A DNA stretch of 64,000 nucleotides from Comamonas sp. lk (GTDB lineage: Bacteria > Pseudomonadota > Gammaproteobacteria > Burkholderiales > Burkholderiaceae_C), in assembly GCA_945860595.1 (NCBI GenBank), contig CAMAQV010000003.1, positions 1 to 64,000 on the forward strand, read 5' to 3'. Below the pieces are notes generated by a model. That model did not search any database, was not told where the DNA came from, and saw only the letters and a list, made by a program, of their open reading frames with translations. The position numbers and the translations under genes are program-made. Positions 20,889 to 31,364 of the stretch are shown here, one piece after another; position 1 is the stretch's first letter, and each line of letters opens with the position of its first letter.

Positions 20889-22338
20889 TTTTCTCCGCCC
20901 GGCCAGCGTATCTTTGCTCGTAGCCAGTGTGCTTCTGGGCGGTTGCGCGGACTTTTCAGGCATTGCGCCGCAAGCGCAGATGCGCTCAGCCACGGGAACG
21001 GGCTTGAAAGACCCACCGCCGCTCACCCCCGCCGATTTGAGCGCCATCAGCGCGCCCAACCCCTGGTGGGAACAATTTGGCGATCCGAAGCTGAACGCGC
21101 TGGTCGAACAGGCGCTGCAAACCCACCCCACGCTGCGTGTAGCGCAGGCCCGCACCGAGCGCGCCCGCGCTGCCATTGCCGGTGTGGACGCGGCCCGCCA
21201 GGTGCAGGTGGTCGGTGGCGCCGACGCCAGCCGCCAGCGCTTCAGCGCGCGCGGTTTTTATCCGCCACCGATTGGTGGTTCGGAATACGAAATCGCCACG
21301 GTGCAGGCCACTGCCAGCTACGAATTCGACTGGTTCGGTAAGAATCGCGCGGCACTTAACGCAGCGGTGGGCCAGACCGCCGCCGCACAGGCCGATGCCC
21401 AGGCGGCGCGCCTGCTACTGGCCACGCAGGTCACGCGGCATTACATCGCCCTGCTGCGCTTGCAAGCGCAGCGCACGCTGCTGCAGCAGACGGCGGCGCA
21501 ACGCCAACGCATCGGTGAGATCAGTGCCTTGCGCTTTCGGGCCGGGCTGGAGAGTGAGCTGGAGCCCCTGCTCAACAATCCCAGCGTGCCCGAAGTGCTG
21601 CGGCAGATTGCCGAGCTGGACGAGCAATTCGCACTCATCGAAAACGCGCTGGCCGCGCTGACCGGGCGGCCGGTGTTCGGTGCGGGCGTGCAGGCCACGC
21701 CCTTGGGCCGCTTGCAGGATCTGCGCAGCACTCCCCTGCCCGAGGCGCTGTTGCTGGACTTGCTGGGTCGCCGCCCCGACATCGCCGCCGCGCGCTGGCG
21801 TATCGAGGCCAGCCTGCACGAGGTCGAGCTGGCCAAAAAGCAGTTCTATCCCAACATCAATCTGGCCGCCGCGTTCGGGCTGAACAGCGTGGGTCTGAGC
21901 AATATCGGGGCCAGCAACACCGACCAGTGGAGCGTGGGCCCGGCGATTCGGCTGCCACTGTTTGATGGCGGGCGCCTGCGCGCCAACCTGCGCGGCAAGG
22001 CCACGGAGGTCGATGCGGCCATCGAGGCCTACAACGTGCTGGTGCTCGACGTCGCACACGAGGCGGCAGACCAGTGGGTCAGCGCCGCCGCCATCCAACA
22101 GCAACAGCTTCAACAGGCCACACACCAGGCCAATGCGCTGGCGCTGTACCGCATTGCGCAGCAGCGTTTTGTCGCCGGGCTTACGCACCAGACCACGGTG
22201 CTGCAGGCCGAGGGCCTGCTGCTGGTGCACCAGCGCATGGCAGTTGACTTGGCCGCCCGCGCACTGGACACCCAGGCTCTTTTGATGCGCGCCGTGGGCG
22301 GCAGCGTCGCAGCCACCCCAAACACCGCCCCGAACTGA
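20878..22338 (+). CDS. NodT-family outer membrane efflux lipoprotein
   Basis: MQASFLRPASVSLLVASVLLGGCADF lipobox; TolC/NodT repeats. Overlaps the marR end by 11 bp. Confidence 0.93.
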   Translation: MQASFLRPASVSLLVASVLLGGCADFSGIAPQAQMRSATGTGLKDPPPLTPADLSAISAPNPWWEQFGDPKLNALVEQALQTHPTLRVAQARTERARAAIAGVDAARQVQVVGGADASRQRFSARGFYPPPIGGSEYEIATVQATASYEFDWFGKNRAALNAAVGQTAAAQADAQAARLLLATQVTRHYIALLRLQAQRTLLQQTAAQRQRIGEISALRFRAGLESELEPLLNNPSVPEVLRQIAELDEQFALIENALAALTGRPVFGAGVQATPLGRLQDLRSTPLPEALLLDLLGRRPDIAAARWRIEASLHEVELAKKQFYPNINLAAAFGLNSVGLSNIGASNTDQWSVGPAIRLPLFDGGRLRANLRGKATEVDAAIEAYNVLVLDVAHEAADQWVSAAAIQQQQLQQATHQANALALYRIAQQRFVAGLTHQTTVLQAEGLLLVHQRMAVDLAARALDTQALLMRAVGGSVAATPNTAPN

Positions 22339-22392
22339 ACGCAGAACCGGGTGATGCCACTTTTTTTGACACCGAATTGATCCGCCACAACC

Positions 22393-23763
22393 ATGCACAA
22401 CGAAGCCAAAGCCTCTGACCCTCCAACCGACACGCGCGCCGAGACCGCAGCGTCTGCCAACCCGCACTTGTGTGCGCCAGCGGCGCCAGCCACCCCCCAC
22501 CAGCCCGCCGCGCCGACCCTGCCCGCGGGCTCAGCACCCGCACCGGATCGATCCAGCGGCCGTGCCAAAGCGCTCACGCTGGTGGGTATCGTCGTGCTGC
22601 TGGGTTTGTCCTACGGCGGCTACACCTGGTACGAGGGCCGCATGGAGGAAAGCACCGACAACGCCTATGTGCAAGGCAATGTGGTGCAAATCACCCCGCA
22701 AATCGGTGGCACTGTCAGCGCCATCTTCGCCGACGACACCGAGTTTGTGAAAAGCGGGCAGGCTCTGGTGCAGCTCGACACCGCCGACGCACAGGTGGCC
22801 GTGCAAATGGCGCAGGCCCAGCTGGCGCAAGCGGTGCGCCAGGTGCGCAGCCTGTACGCCAACAACACCACACTCGAGGCGCAAATCACGCTGCGTGAAA
22901 CCGACATCGCCAAAGCGCAGACCGAGTTAAACCGCGCCGGTGACGATCTGGCGCGCCGCCAATCGCTGAGCGGCAGCGGCGCGGTCTCGCGCGAAGAAGT
23001 TGCCCATGCCCAGGCCGTAGTCACGCAGGCACAAACCGCACTCAACGCGGCCCGCAACGGTGTTGCCAGTGCGCGCGATCAGCTCCAGAGCGGACGCACC
23101 CAAACCGACGGCACCAGCCTGGAAAACCACCCCAGCGTGATGGCTGCCAGTGCCAAGCTGCGTGAAGCCTATCTGGCGCTGCACCGTGCTGCCATCAACG
23201 CGCCGGTCGATGGCCAGGTGGCCAAACGCACAGCGCAACTTGGACAACGGATTGCGGCAGGCACGCCGCTGATGTCGGTGATTGCGCTCAAAGCCCTGTG
23301 GGTGGACGCCAACTTCAAGGAAGTGCAGCTGCGCAATATCCGCATCGGCCAACCAGTCACGCTTACCGCCGACCTCTATGGCAAGCGGGTGGTCTACCGC
23401 GGCACCGTGGCCGGCATGAGCGCGGGCACGGGTGCGGCCTTCTCGCTGCTGCCTGCGCAAAACGCCACCGGCAACTGGATCAAGGTGGTGCAGCGGGTGC
23501 CGGTGCGCATCCGGCTGGACCCGCAAGAAATCACGGCCAATCCGCTGCGTGTGGGCTTGTCCATGGAAGCCACCGTCAACGTCAGTGACCAGAGCGGCAA
23601 AACACTGGCCGAGTCCGCGCCCTTGGGCACGCCCGCTGCGGAAGGGGCCCAAAGCCCGGTGCAAACCGATGCCTATGCCGCCATGGACGCACAAGCCACC
23701 GAAGAAATCCAACGCATCGTGCGCGCCAACGCAGGCGGCATGGCCAAACCGGCCGGTAAATGA
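22393..23763 (+). CDS. HlyD/EmrA-family periplasmic adaptor
   Basis: STDNAYVQGNVVQITPQIGGTVSAIFADDTEFVKSGQALVQLD...INAPVDGQVAKRTAQLGQRIAAGTPLM. Confidence 0.95.
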   Translation: MHNEAKASDPPTDTRAETAASANPHLCAPAAPATPHQPAAPTLPAGSAPAPDRSSGRAKALTLVGIVVLLGLSYGGYTWYEGRMEESTDNAYVQGNVVQITPQIGGTVSAIFADDTEFVKSGQALVQLDTADAQVAVQMAQAQLAQAVRQVRSLYANNTTLEAQITLRETDIAKAQTELNRAGDDLARRQSLSGSGAVSREEVAHAQAVVTQAQTALNAARNGVASARDQLQSGRTQTDGTSLENHPSVMAASAKLREAYLALHRAAINAPVDGQVAKRTAQLGQRIAAGTPLMSVIALKALWVDANFKEVQLRNIRIGQPVTLTADLYGKRVVYRGTVAGMSAGTGAAFSLLPAQNATGNWIKVVQRVPVRIRLDPQEITANPLRVGLSMEATVNVSDQSGKTLAESAPLGTPAAEGAQSPVQTDAYAAMDAQATEEIQRIVRANAGGMAKPAGK

Positions 23764-25349
23764 GCGGCGCACCCGCTGCCTTCAAGCCGCACCCGCCGCT
23801 GGAGGGCGCGGCGCGCATGTGGGGCACGGTGGCCCTCTCAGCCGCCACCTTCATGAACGTGCTGGACTCCTCGATTGCCAACGTCTCGCTCCCGGCGATT
23901 GCGGGCGACCTGGGCGTGAGCCCCAACCAGGGCACCTGGGTAGTCACCAGCTTTGGCGTGGCCAATGCCATTGCGGTTCCGCTGACCGGCTGGCTGTCGC
24001 AGCGATTCGGCCAGGTGCGTTTGTTCACGCTGAGCGTGCTGCTGTTCACGCTGGCGTCTTGGCTGTGCGGGTTGGCCCCGAATATGGCTACGCTGATTGC
24101 GATGCGCGCGCTGCAAGGCTTTGTGGCGGGGCCCATGATGCCGCTGGCGCAAACGCTCTTGCTCTCCAGCTACCCGCCGGCAATGGCCGGTATGGCGATG
24201 GCGCTGTGGGCCATGACCACGCTGGTCGCGCCCGTCATGGGGCCGCTGCTCGGCGGCTGGATTACCGACCACACGCACTGGGGTTGGATTTTTTATATCA
24301 ACATCCCCGTGGGCATCCTGGCGGCCTTTGTGACCTGGTCGATTTACCAGAAGCGCGAAACGCAGCGGGCCAAACTGCCCATCGACACCGTGGGCCTGAC
24401 GCTGCTGGTGCTGGCGGTGGGATGCCTGCAAATCATGCTGGACCGGGGCAAGGAACTCGATTGGTTCCACTCGGGCGAAATCATCACGCTGGGTATTGTG
24501 GCGGCGGTCAGTGGCGCATTTTTCATTGCCTGGGAACTCACAGACAAACATCCGGTGGTGGACTTGCGGCTCTTGAAACGGCGCAATTTTCTGGTCGGCT
24601 CCATGTGCCTTTCGGTGGCGTATTCGCTGTTCATCGGCAACCTGGTGCTGCTGCCGCTGTGGTTGCAGCAGTTCATGGGCTACACCTCCACGCAGGCAGG
24701 CGAAATGTTGGCTCCGGTGGGCTTGTTTGCCATCCTGCTCTCGCCCATCGTGGGCAAAAACGTACAAAAAACCGACCCACGCATGCTGGCCACATTCGCC
24801 TTCATCATGTTTGCGGTGGTGCTGCTGATGCGCTCGCACTTCAACACCCAGGCCGACTTTGTGACCATCATGCTGCCCACTTTTATACAGGGCATTGCCG
24901 TGGCGTTTTTCTTTATTCCACTGACCAGTATCACCCTGGGCGGTTTGCCACCGCAGCAGATTGCCTCGGCTTCCGGCTTGTCCAACTTCACGCGGATTGT
25001 GGGTGGCGCATTCGGCACGTCCATCACCATTACGCTGTGGCAAGACCGGGCTGCGGTGCACCACGCGGAACTCACCGAACTGGTGAACAGGGGTAGCCAA
25101 GCCTCCCTGGGCGCGCTGGGTAATTTGGAGGCGATGGGCATGGGAACCGAGCAAAGCCTGGCCACGATCAACCGCCTGATTGACCAGCAGGCCTTCATGC
25201 TGGCCTCCAACGATATTTTTGGCGGATCGGCCCTGATTTTTATGCTGCTGATTCCCACCATCTGGTTTGCCGAACGCTGGCGACCACCAGTTACAGCGGC
25301 CAGCGCATCCAAGGCCACGCCAACTGCGGACGCCGCCGCAGCGCACTAG
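23760..25349 (+). CDS. DHA2/EmrB-family MFS drug transporter
   Basis: TFMNVLDSSIANVSLPAIAGDLGVSPNQGTWVVTSFGVANAIAVPLTGWLSQRFG; 14-TM EmrB type. Confidence 0.96.
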   Translation: MSGAPAAFKPHPPLEGAARMWGTVALSAATFMNVLDSSIANVSLPAIAGDLGVSPNQGTWVVTSFGVANAIAVPLTGWLSQRFGQVRLFTLSVLLFTLASWLCGLAPNMATLIAMRALQGFVAGPMMPLAQTLLLSSYPPAMAGMAMALWAMTTLVAPVMGPLLGGWITDHTHWGWIFYINIPVGILAAFVTWSIYQKRETQRAKLPIDTVGLTLLVLAVGCLQIMLDRGKELDWFHSGEIITLGIVAAVSGAFFIAWELTDKHPVVDLRLLKRRNFLVGSMCLSVAYSLFIGNLVLLPLWLQQFMGYTSTQAGEMLAPVGLFAILLSPIVGKNVQKTDPRMLATFAFIMFAVVLLMRSHFNTQADFVTIMLPTFIQGIAVAFFFIPLTSITLGGLPPQQIASASGLSNFTRIVGGAFGTSITITLWQDRAAVHHAELTELVNRGSQASLGALGNLEAMGMGTEQSLATINRLIDQQAFMLASNDIFGGSALIFMLLIPTIWFAERWRPPVTAASASKATPTADAAAAH

Positions 25350-25378
25350 CGGCTGGCCTGCAAAACCGCAGATACGCC

Positions 25379-26059
25379 CTAGGTCGTGAGAGCCGGGAAT
25401 ACGCCGGTGTACACCTGCCAGGTAAAGGCCAGCACGGCAGCCGCGAGCACCAGACCCAGCAGCGTGAATGCACCGGGAATGCCTTCACCGCTGCGGGCGC
25501 GCTTGCAGCCATTGACCATGGCGCGCACCAGGTTCTCGCGGTGCAGCACACCGGTGACGACGACGGCGGCGACGTGCAGGCCCACCAGCACGATGATCCC
25601 GTTGCCCACCAGCTCGTGCACACCACTCCATAGGTCGGCGCTGTCGTCCTGGTAACTCACATAGCCTGTGGCAACCGCCAGGGCCACCACCGCCAATAAA
25701 GCCAGTACCGCCCAGCCGCCCGCCGGGTTGTGACCCAAATAGTGGGTTTGCGTCTGTCCGGCGCGCCGGGCCTGGGGAAGGTAGCCGCGCAAATAGCCGA
25801 CTGCCGCAAACGGGCTTCTAACAAAGTCAGAAAAGCGCGCGTAGCGGCTGCCCACAAAGCCCCAGACCAGCCGCCAGGCCACCAGCAGCCCCGCGCTGTA
25901 ACCCAGCGCAAAGTGCACCATGCGGCTGCGTTCGCTCTCGGCAGTCAACCAGGCACCCAGCACGCAAGCGGCCAGAAGCCAATGGAAAACCCGGGTGGGC
26001 AGGTCCCAGATCAGTTGCATCACTGGCGCTTCGCCTGCCAGCTCATTGGGCGCGCTCAT
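25379..26059 (-). CDS. Cytochrome b561-type (Ni/Fe-hydrogenase b-like) membrane protein
   Basis: WDLPTRVFHWLLAACVLGAW...VHFALGYSAGLLVAWRLVWGFVGSRYARFSDFV...HELVGNGIIVLVGLHVAAV. Confidence 0.9.
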   Translation of the reverse strand: MSAPNELAGEAPVMQLIWDLPTRVFHWLLAACVLGAWLTAESERSRMVHFALGYSAGLLVAWRLVWGFVGSRYARFSDFVRSPFAAVGYLRGYLPQARRAGQTQTHYLGHNPAGGWAVLALLAVVALAVATGYVSYQDDSADLWSGVHELVGNGIIVLVGLHVAAVVVTGVLHRENLVRAMVNGCKRARSGEGIPGAFTLLGLVLAAAVLAFTWQVYTGVFPALTT

Positions 26060-26538
26060 TTGGGAATCCGCACGCCGTCTTCACCGAAATCGCCGCGCGC
26101 CGCGCCGCTGTGGCAGGCGGTGCAATTGGCCGCGCTCTTGATACTGGCGCGTTTCCACACCGATGCGGATACCTCGTCATGCTTGCGGATAAACCAGTCG
26201 CTGCGGGTGATGCGGAACTCCGGGCTGGCCGCTGCTTGGCGCGCGCTGGTGGCCGCGTTGGCGAGCAGCCACGCGCTGATTTCGCTCTGCGTTTTGCTGT
26301 CCAGCGAAGCGTCTACGCCGTAGTGCTTGTCCAGCCCAGCCATGATGCCGCGCCAGTTGGCCTTTCCGGTCAGAAACGGGGCGAATGCCACATGGCAACT
26401 GCTGCACTCGGCGGTGAAGGCGGCGGGCGCACCTTTGATGGAGGGCACCACCTCGGCGCGCGCCAGCACAACCAGAGCGGGCAGCACACACACCAGAAAA
26501 GTCAGCGCAGCGCGACGCGGGAAACCGGAGTTCGTCAT
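26056..26538 (-). CDS. Diheme cytochrome c (DHC-like)
   Basis: Signal peptide plus two CxxCH motifs (CSSCH, CTACH). Confidence 0.88.
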   Translation of the reverse strand: MTNSGFPRRAALTFLVCVLPALVVLARAEVVPSIKGAPAAFTAECSSCHVAFAPFLTGKANWRGIMAGLDKHYGVDASLDSKTQSEISAWLLANAATSARQAAASPEFRITRSDWFIRKHDEVSASVWKRASIKSAANCTACHSGAARGDFGEDGVRIPK

Positions 26539-26555
26539 AGATTCCTTAGGGGTGT

Positions 26556-26966
26556 TTATTTCAGACTGATCAGCCAGGCCAACACGTCCGCTTTCTCACG
26601 GGCTGTGCATTCGCGCGCAAGCACGTCTTTGCAGTTGCGGCGGAACCACTTATCGACCTTGGCCGGGTCGGTAAACCGCTGGGCATTGAAGGCCGGGGCC
26701 ATGGGTTCAATGATTTTGTGGGTGACAGCGTGTTCGGCTTTGCCCGTAGGGACCGCACCGTGGCAGGCGGCGCATTTCCATTCGTTGCCGTGGGTCTGAT
26801 TGAAAAATTCCTGTCCACGGGCCGCATTACCGGGGCCTTCACCGGCGCTGCGGGCCTCGGCGTTAAATCTGTCTAGAAATGAAGTGGGGCTATCTGCCAG
26901 CGCAGTCCCAAAGGCGAGGCTGAGCGCCACCGCACCGGCAAGCGCGGAAAAACGAAACCATTGCAT
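26556..26966 (-). CDS. DUF1924/SHP (sphaeroides heme protein)-like monoheme cytochrome c
   Basis: Signal peptide; CAACH; RFTDPAKVDKWFRRNCKDVLARECTAREKADVLAWLISL matches the SHP/DUF1924 pattern; neighbours are DHC and cytochrome b. Confidence 0.85.
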   Translation of the reverse strand: MQWFRFSALAGAVALSLAFGTALADSPTSFLDRFNAEARSAGEGPGNAARGQEFFNQTHGNEWKCAACHGAVPTGKAEHAVTHKIIEPMAPAFNAQRFTDPAKVDKWFRRNCKDVLARECTAREKADVLAWLISLK

Positions 26967-27102
26967 GCATCACTCCCAAACAGGTCCACCGTACAGATGC
27001 GGACCAGTCTATTGCGTTTGCACTACAGCACCCTGACAAAGATCAAGAAAAGGCCGCCTGATAGCGGTTTTAGACCTCATTTACTGGGTGTTTACTGCCG
27101 GT

Positions 27103-27741
27103 TTACGCCAGGTTCACTCCAGTTTTGGATTGCAAAAATGCACGCGTGACGCCCGGTGCCATCTCGATCACCTTCAAACCATCCGGCGTCACGTCGATGA
27201 CGGCCAGGTCGGTGATGATGCGATCCACCACACCCACGCCGGTCAAAGGCAGGGTGCACGTGGGGAGGATCTTCATATCCTCAGTACCGTCTTTCTTTTT
27301 GGCTACATGCTCCATCAGCACGATCACCCGTTTTACGCCAGCCACCAGGTCCATCGCGCCGCCCATGCCTTTGACCATCTTGCCTGGAATCATCCAGTTG
27401 GCCAGGTCGCCGTGTTCACTGACCTGCATCGCACCCAGAATGCTCAGGTTGATCTTGCCGCCACGGATCATGGCAAAGCTTTCGTGGCTGCCAAAAATAC
27501 TGGAGCCAGCAATCGTGGTCACGGTCTGCTTGCCCGCGTTGATCAGGTCGGCGTCCACCGTGTCTTCGGTAGGAAAAGGCCCAATACCCAGCATGCCGTT
27601 TTCACTTTGCAGCCAGACTTCTTTATCGGCCGGAACATGGTTGGCCACCAGCGTGGGAATGCCGATGCCAAGGTTGACATAAAAGCCGTCTTCCAGCTCC
27701 TGCGCCGCACGGGCGGCCATTTGGTCTTGGGTCCAGCTCAT
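27103..27741 (-). CDS. scoB: 3-oxoacid CoA-transferase subunit B
   Basis: [17 protein letters not shown]...[12 protein letters not shown]...[42 protein letters not shown]. Confidence 0.95.
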   Translation of the reverse strand: MSWTQDQMAARAAQELEDGFYVNLGIGIPTLVANHVPADKEVWLQSENGMLGIGPFPTEDTVDADLINAGKQTVTTIAGSSIFGSHESFAMIRGGKINLSILGAMQVSEHGDLANWMIPGKMVKGMGGAMDLVAGVKRVIVLMEHVAKKKDGTEDMKILPTCTLPLTGVGVVDRIITDLAVIDVTPDGLKVIEMAPGVTRAFLQSKTGVNLA

Positions 27742-27743
27742 GC

Positions 27744-28451
27744 TCAGGCTCCTGCTTTTTCAGAAATTGTTCTTTTCTCGATGCGTTTTTCCGGCGTGGC
27801 GTTGAGCACTAGGCGGTGCACGTAAATCCCGGGTAAGTGGACCTGATCCGGCTCCAGCGCGCCCGTCTCCACAATCTCTTCGACTTCCACCACCGTGATC
27901 TTGCCGGCCATGGCCGCAGCCGGATTGAAGTTGCGCGCGGTCAGGCGGAACTGCAAATTACCCGACTTGTCCGCACGGTGCGCCTTTACCAGTGCCACAT
28001 CCGGCATCAGCGCACGCTCCATCACATAGGTTTCGCCATCGAAGTCGCGCAGCTCCTTGCCCTCTGCGACGATGGTGCCCACACCGGTTTTGGTGAAAAA
28101 AGCCGGAATACCCGCACCGCCTGCGCGCAGCTTTTCAGCCAGAGTGCCCTGGGGCGTGAACTCCAGGGCCAGCTCGCCTGCCAGGTACTGGCGCTCGAAC
28201 TCCTTGTTTTCACCCACGTAGCTGGAAATCATTTTTTTGATCTGCCGCGTCTGCAGCAGCTTTCCCAGGCCAAAATCATCGACGCCCGCATTGTTAGAAA
28301 TCGCGGTCAGCTCCTTGACACCGCTGTCGCGCAGCGCATCGATCAAGGCCTCGGGAATACCGCACAAACCGAAGCCGCCGACGGCGATCAGCTGTCCGTC
28401 GCGGACGATGCCGTCAAGCGCTGCGGCGGCGCTGGGATAAATCTTGTTCAC
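27744..28451 (-). CDS. scoA: 3-oxoacid CoA-transferase subunit A
   Basis: [40 protein letters not shown]...[28 protein letters not shown]. Confidence 0.95.
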   Translation of the reverse strand: MNKIYPSAAAALDGIVRDGQLIAVGGFGLCGIPEALIDALRDSGVKELTAISNNAGVDDFGLGKLLQTRQIKKMISSYVGENKEFERQYLAGELALEFTPQGTLAEKLRAGGAGIPAFFTKTGVGTIVAEGKELRDFDGETYVMERALMPDVALVKAHRADKSGNLQFRLTARNFNPAAAMAGKITVVEVEEIVETGALEPDQVHLPGIYVHRLVLNATPEKRIEKRTISEKAGA

Positions 28452-28575
28452 GCTGGGTTCTCCGGTATTTCACGTTGCCAAACCAAAAATGCTGCTCTCA
28501 TTCTACGGTGACCCCCTGTTCAGGGAAGCGCGTGGACACGCAGCCACAATCGGCTATCCGCCAGACCGAGTCGCC

Positions 28576-28815
28576 ATGACACCACGCCCCACACCGCAAG
28601 AAGCAAGCCACCGCAGCGCCGAACGCATGACCGCGCTGGAAATCAAAGCCAGCTTCACTGAAGACCTGCTCGACAAGCTCGACCAAGCGGTCATCCGCCA
28701 ACAAGCCCAGATTGACGCGCTGATCCGGGAGCTTCTGCACCTGCGCCAGCAACTCGGCAACCCAGAACAGGTGGCGCGCGGCAACCTGCGGGACGACTTG
28801 CCGCCCCACTATTGA
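28576..28815 (+). CDS. slyX: SlyX family protein
   Basis: EIKASFTEDLLDKLDQAVIRQQAQIDALIRELLHLRQQL...DDLPPHY C-terminus; start at internal Met 28576. Confidence 0.88.
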   Translation: MTPRPTPQEASHRSAERMTALEIKASFTEDLLDKLDQAVIRQQAQIDALIRELLHLRQQLGNPEQVARGNLRDDLPPHY

Positions 28816-28883
28816 GCCCACTGCGTTGTCTGAGCGATGTGCCACCCCATAATCCTGCGATGACACTGCTGCCGGATATTTTT

Positions 28884-29456
28884 ATGCCCCGCTACGCCCT
28901 GCCCGACCTGAACGCCCTGCCCCAGGACATTCGCGAGAAGATCCTGGAAGTGCAAGAGAAATCGGGCTTTGTGCCCCATGTCTTTTTGATGCTGGCGCGC
29001 CGCCCGGCCGAATGGCGGGCGTTTTTTGCATACCACGACGCCCTGATGCTGCGCGCCGAATCCAGCCTGACCAAGGGCGAGCGCGAGATGATCATCACCG
29101 CCACCAGCGCGGCCAACCAGTGCCTGTACTGCGTGGTGGCGCACGGCGCGATTTTGCGGATTTACGAGAAGAAGCCGCTGGTGGCTGACCAGGTCGCGGT
29201 CAACTACCGCAAGGCCGATATCAGCCCGCGCCAACGTGCCATGCTGGACTTTGCGATGAAAGTCTGTCTGCACAGCCACAGCGTCGAAGAGGCCGATTTC
29301 GCTGCCCTGCACGCCCACGGTTTTGACGATGAAGACATCTGGGACATTGCCGGGATCACCGCGTTTTTCGGCCTTTCGAACCGGGTCGCCAATGTCAGCA
29401 GCATGATGCCCAACCCCGAGTTTTATCTGCTAGGCCGGGTGCCCAAATCCAAGTAG
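28884..29456 (+). CDS. Carboxymuconolactone decarboxylase/AhpD-like peroxidase-related protein
   Basis: EIITATSAANQCLYCVVAHGAILRI (CxxC..H AhpD motif) and YLLGRVPK; alternative starts at 28812 and 28860. Confidence 0.85.
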   Translation: MPRYALPDLNALPQDIREKILEVQEKSGFVPHVFLMLARRPAEWRAFFAYHDALMLRAESSLTKGEREMIITATSAANQCLYCVVAHGAILRIYEKKPLVADQVAVNYRKADISPRQRAMLDFAMKVCLHSHSVEEADFAALHAHGFDDEDIWDIAGITAFFGLSNRVANVSSMMPNPEFYLLGRVPKSK

Positions 29457-29476
29457 ACCCTGCAAAGCCGGTCTGT

Positions 29477-31321
29477 ATGTTTATACCAACCGCACACGCC
29501 GGACGCTGCCGCAGAGCACTTGTCTTCAGCACACTGGCTAGCGTGCTCCTGGCCTGTGCCAGCGTTTGCGCACAAATCAGCCTGCCCACGCAGCCCGAGC
29601 TGCCCAGCGCGCGGGCACCCAAAGCCGCTTTCCAGTCCAGCAACTTTGCTGTTGCATCCGCCAACCCGCTGGCCACGCAGGCGGGCTACGACATCCTGCG
29701 TGCAGGCGGCAGCGCGGTGGACGCGGCGATTGCGGTCCAAATGGTGCTGGGCGTGGTCGAGCCGCAAAGCAGCGGCATTGGCGGCGGCGCTTTTCTGCTG
29801 CACTTTGACGGCAAAAAAACCCAGGCTTTTGACGGACGCGAGGCTGCGCCTGCAGCCGCCAAGCCCAGCCTGTTTTTGGATGCCAAAGGTGTGCCCATGC
29901 CCTTCGCACAGGCCATGGTGGGTGGGCGCGCGGTGGGGATTCCCGGCGTGGTGCGCATGCTGTCGCTGGCACACCAGCAGCACGGGCGTCTGGGCTGGGC
30001 CAAGCTGTTTGCACCGGCCATCCGCATCGCTACCGAGGGCTTTCCGATCAGCGAACGCATGGCTACCCTGCTCGCGACGGATAAGTGGCTGCGCCTGGAT
30101 CCGGCGGCCTCGACCTACTTTTACAACAGCCAGGGCCAACCCTGGCCACAAGGCCACGTGCTGACCAACCCCGAACTTGCTGCCGTGCTGACCCGCATCG
30201 CCAGCGAAGGGAGTAACGCGCTGATGCTGGGCGAGCTGCCCCAGCGCATGTCTGAGCTGGTGCGCAAACACCCCAGCAACCCGGGCACGCTGGCCCCGCT
30301 GGACATGTCCAACTACCGCGCCTATGTCCGCGAACCCCTGTGTTTTGACTACCCCGTTCCCGCGCAGCAGCAGGAATACCGCATCTGCGGAATGCCACCG
30401 CCGAGTTCCGGGCAACTGGCCATCGGCCAGATTCTGGGGACGCTGCGCGCGCTGGGCGAGCTGCCCCCTGCCCTGCAAGACGGCCAGCCCACGGCCGAAT
30501 GGCTGCACGCCTACACCGAAGCCGCCCGCCTGGCCTTGGCCGACCGCCAACTCTTTGTCGGCGACCCGCTCTCGGTGATGCCTCCGGGCGGCAGCTGGTC
30601 GCGCCTGCTGGAGCCCGCTTATCTGGCCAAGCGCGCGCGCTTGATCAATACCAAAGGCCCGCGCATGCCCCTGGCCCCGGCAGGCGATCCCACCGGCAGC
30701 ATCAAACCCGTGGCCTATGCGCCCATGCCCGCGCAAACCGAGCACGGCACCTCGCACATCTCGGTGGTAGACGCCTACGGCAATGCCGTGGCCATGACCA
30801 GCAGCATCGAGGCCGCCTGGGGTTCGCACATCATGGTCAACCGGGGCGTAGGCCTGACGGGGGGGTTTTTGCTCAACAACCAGCTCACCGATTTCAGCTT
30901 CAGCCCTACCGGCGCAGACGGCAAGCCGGTGGCCAACCGGGTGGAGGCATCCAAGCGCCCGCGCTCGTCCATGTCGCCCACGCTGGTATTCGACAAAGCC
31001 ACGGGCAAACTGGTGCTCAGCGGCGGCAGCCCCGGTGGCGCACTCATCATCCATTTCACCGCCAAGCTGCTTCTGGGCACGCTGGACTGGGGCCTGCGCC
31101 CGCAAGAAGCCATCGACCTGCCCAACTTCAGCCCCATGGACGAGGTGCTGCTGCTCGAATCCGGCGGCTTTCCCGCCAGCACCGCCTCAGCACTCGCCGC
31201 GCGCGGCCACACAGTCCACCAGGTGCCGCTGACCAGCGGCATCCAGGCTATCCAGCGCAAGGACGTGGGCTGGAGTGGGGGGGCTGATCCACGGCGTGAA
31301 GGGGTGGTGTTGGGGGATTGA
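29477..31321 (+). CDS. ggt: Gamma-glutamyltransferase
   Basis: FAVASANPLATQAGYDILRAGGSAVDAAIAVQMVLGVVEPQSSGIGGGAFLLHFDGK...TEHGTSHISVVDAYGNAVAMTSSIE...GGSPGGA. Confidence 0.95.
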   Translation: MFIPTAHAGRCRRALVFSTLASVLLACASVCAQISLPTQPELPSARAPKAAFQSSNFAVASANPLATQAGYDILRAGGSAVDAAIAVQMVLGVVEPQSSGIGGGAFLLHFDGKKTQAFDGREAAPAAAKPSLFLDAKGVPMPFAQAMVGGRAVGIPGVVRMLSLAHQQHGRLGWAKLFAPAIRIATEGFPISERMATLLATDKWLRLDPAASTYFYNSQGQPWPQGHVLTNPELAAVLTRIASEGSNALMLGELPQRMSELVRKHPSNPGTLAPLDMSNYRAYVREPLCFDYPVPAQQQEYRICGMPPPSSGQLAIGQILGTLRALGELPPALQDGQPTAEWLHAYTEAARLALADRQLFVGDPLSVMPPGGSWSRLLEPAYLAKRARLINTKGPRMPLAPAGDPTGSIKPVAYAPMPAQTEHGTSHISVVDAYGNAVAMTSSIEAAWGSHIMVNRGVGLTGGFLLNNQLTDFSFSPTGADGKPVANRVEASKRPRSSMSPTLVFDKATGKLVLSGGSPGGALIIHFTAKLLLGTLDWGLRPQEAIDLPNFSPMDEVLLLESGGFPASTASALAARGHTVHQVPLTSGIQAIQRKDVGWSGGADPRREGVVLGD

Positions 31322-31364
31322 ATGGGGTTCTGGGTGCACAACACCCGCTTCCTACAATCCCGGC

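Noticed and set aside
23432-25346. Long ORFs overlapping the emrB-type gene in other frames (23432-25096 +, 23838-25346 -)
   Set aside because: Out-of-frame readings of a clear 14-TM MFS transporter; no domain character.
29423-31105. 560-aa minus-strand ORF antisense to ggt
   Set aside because: Shadow ORF of a GC-rich gene; no domain signatures.
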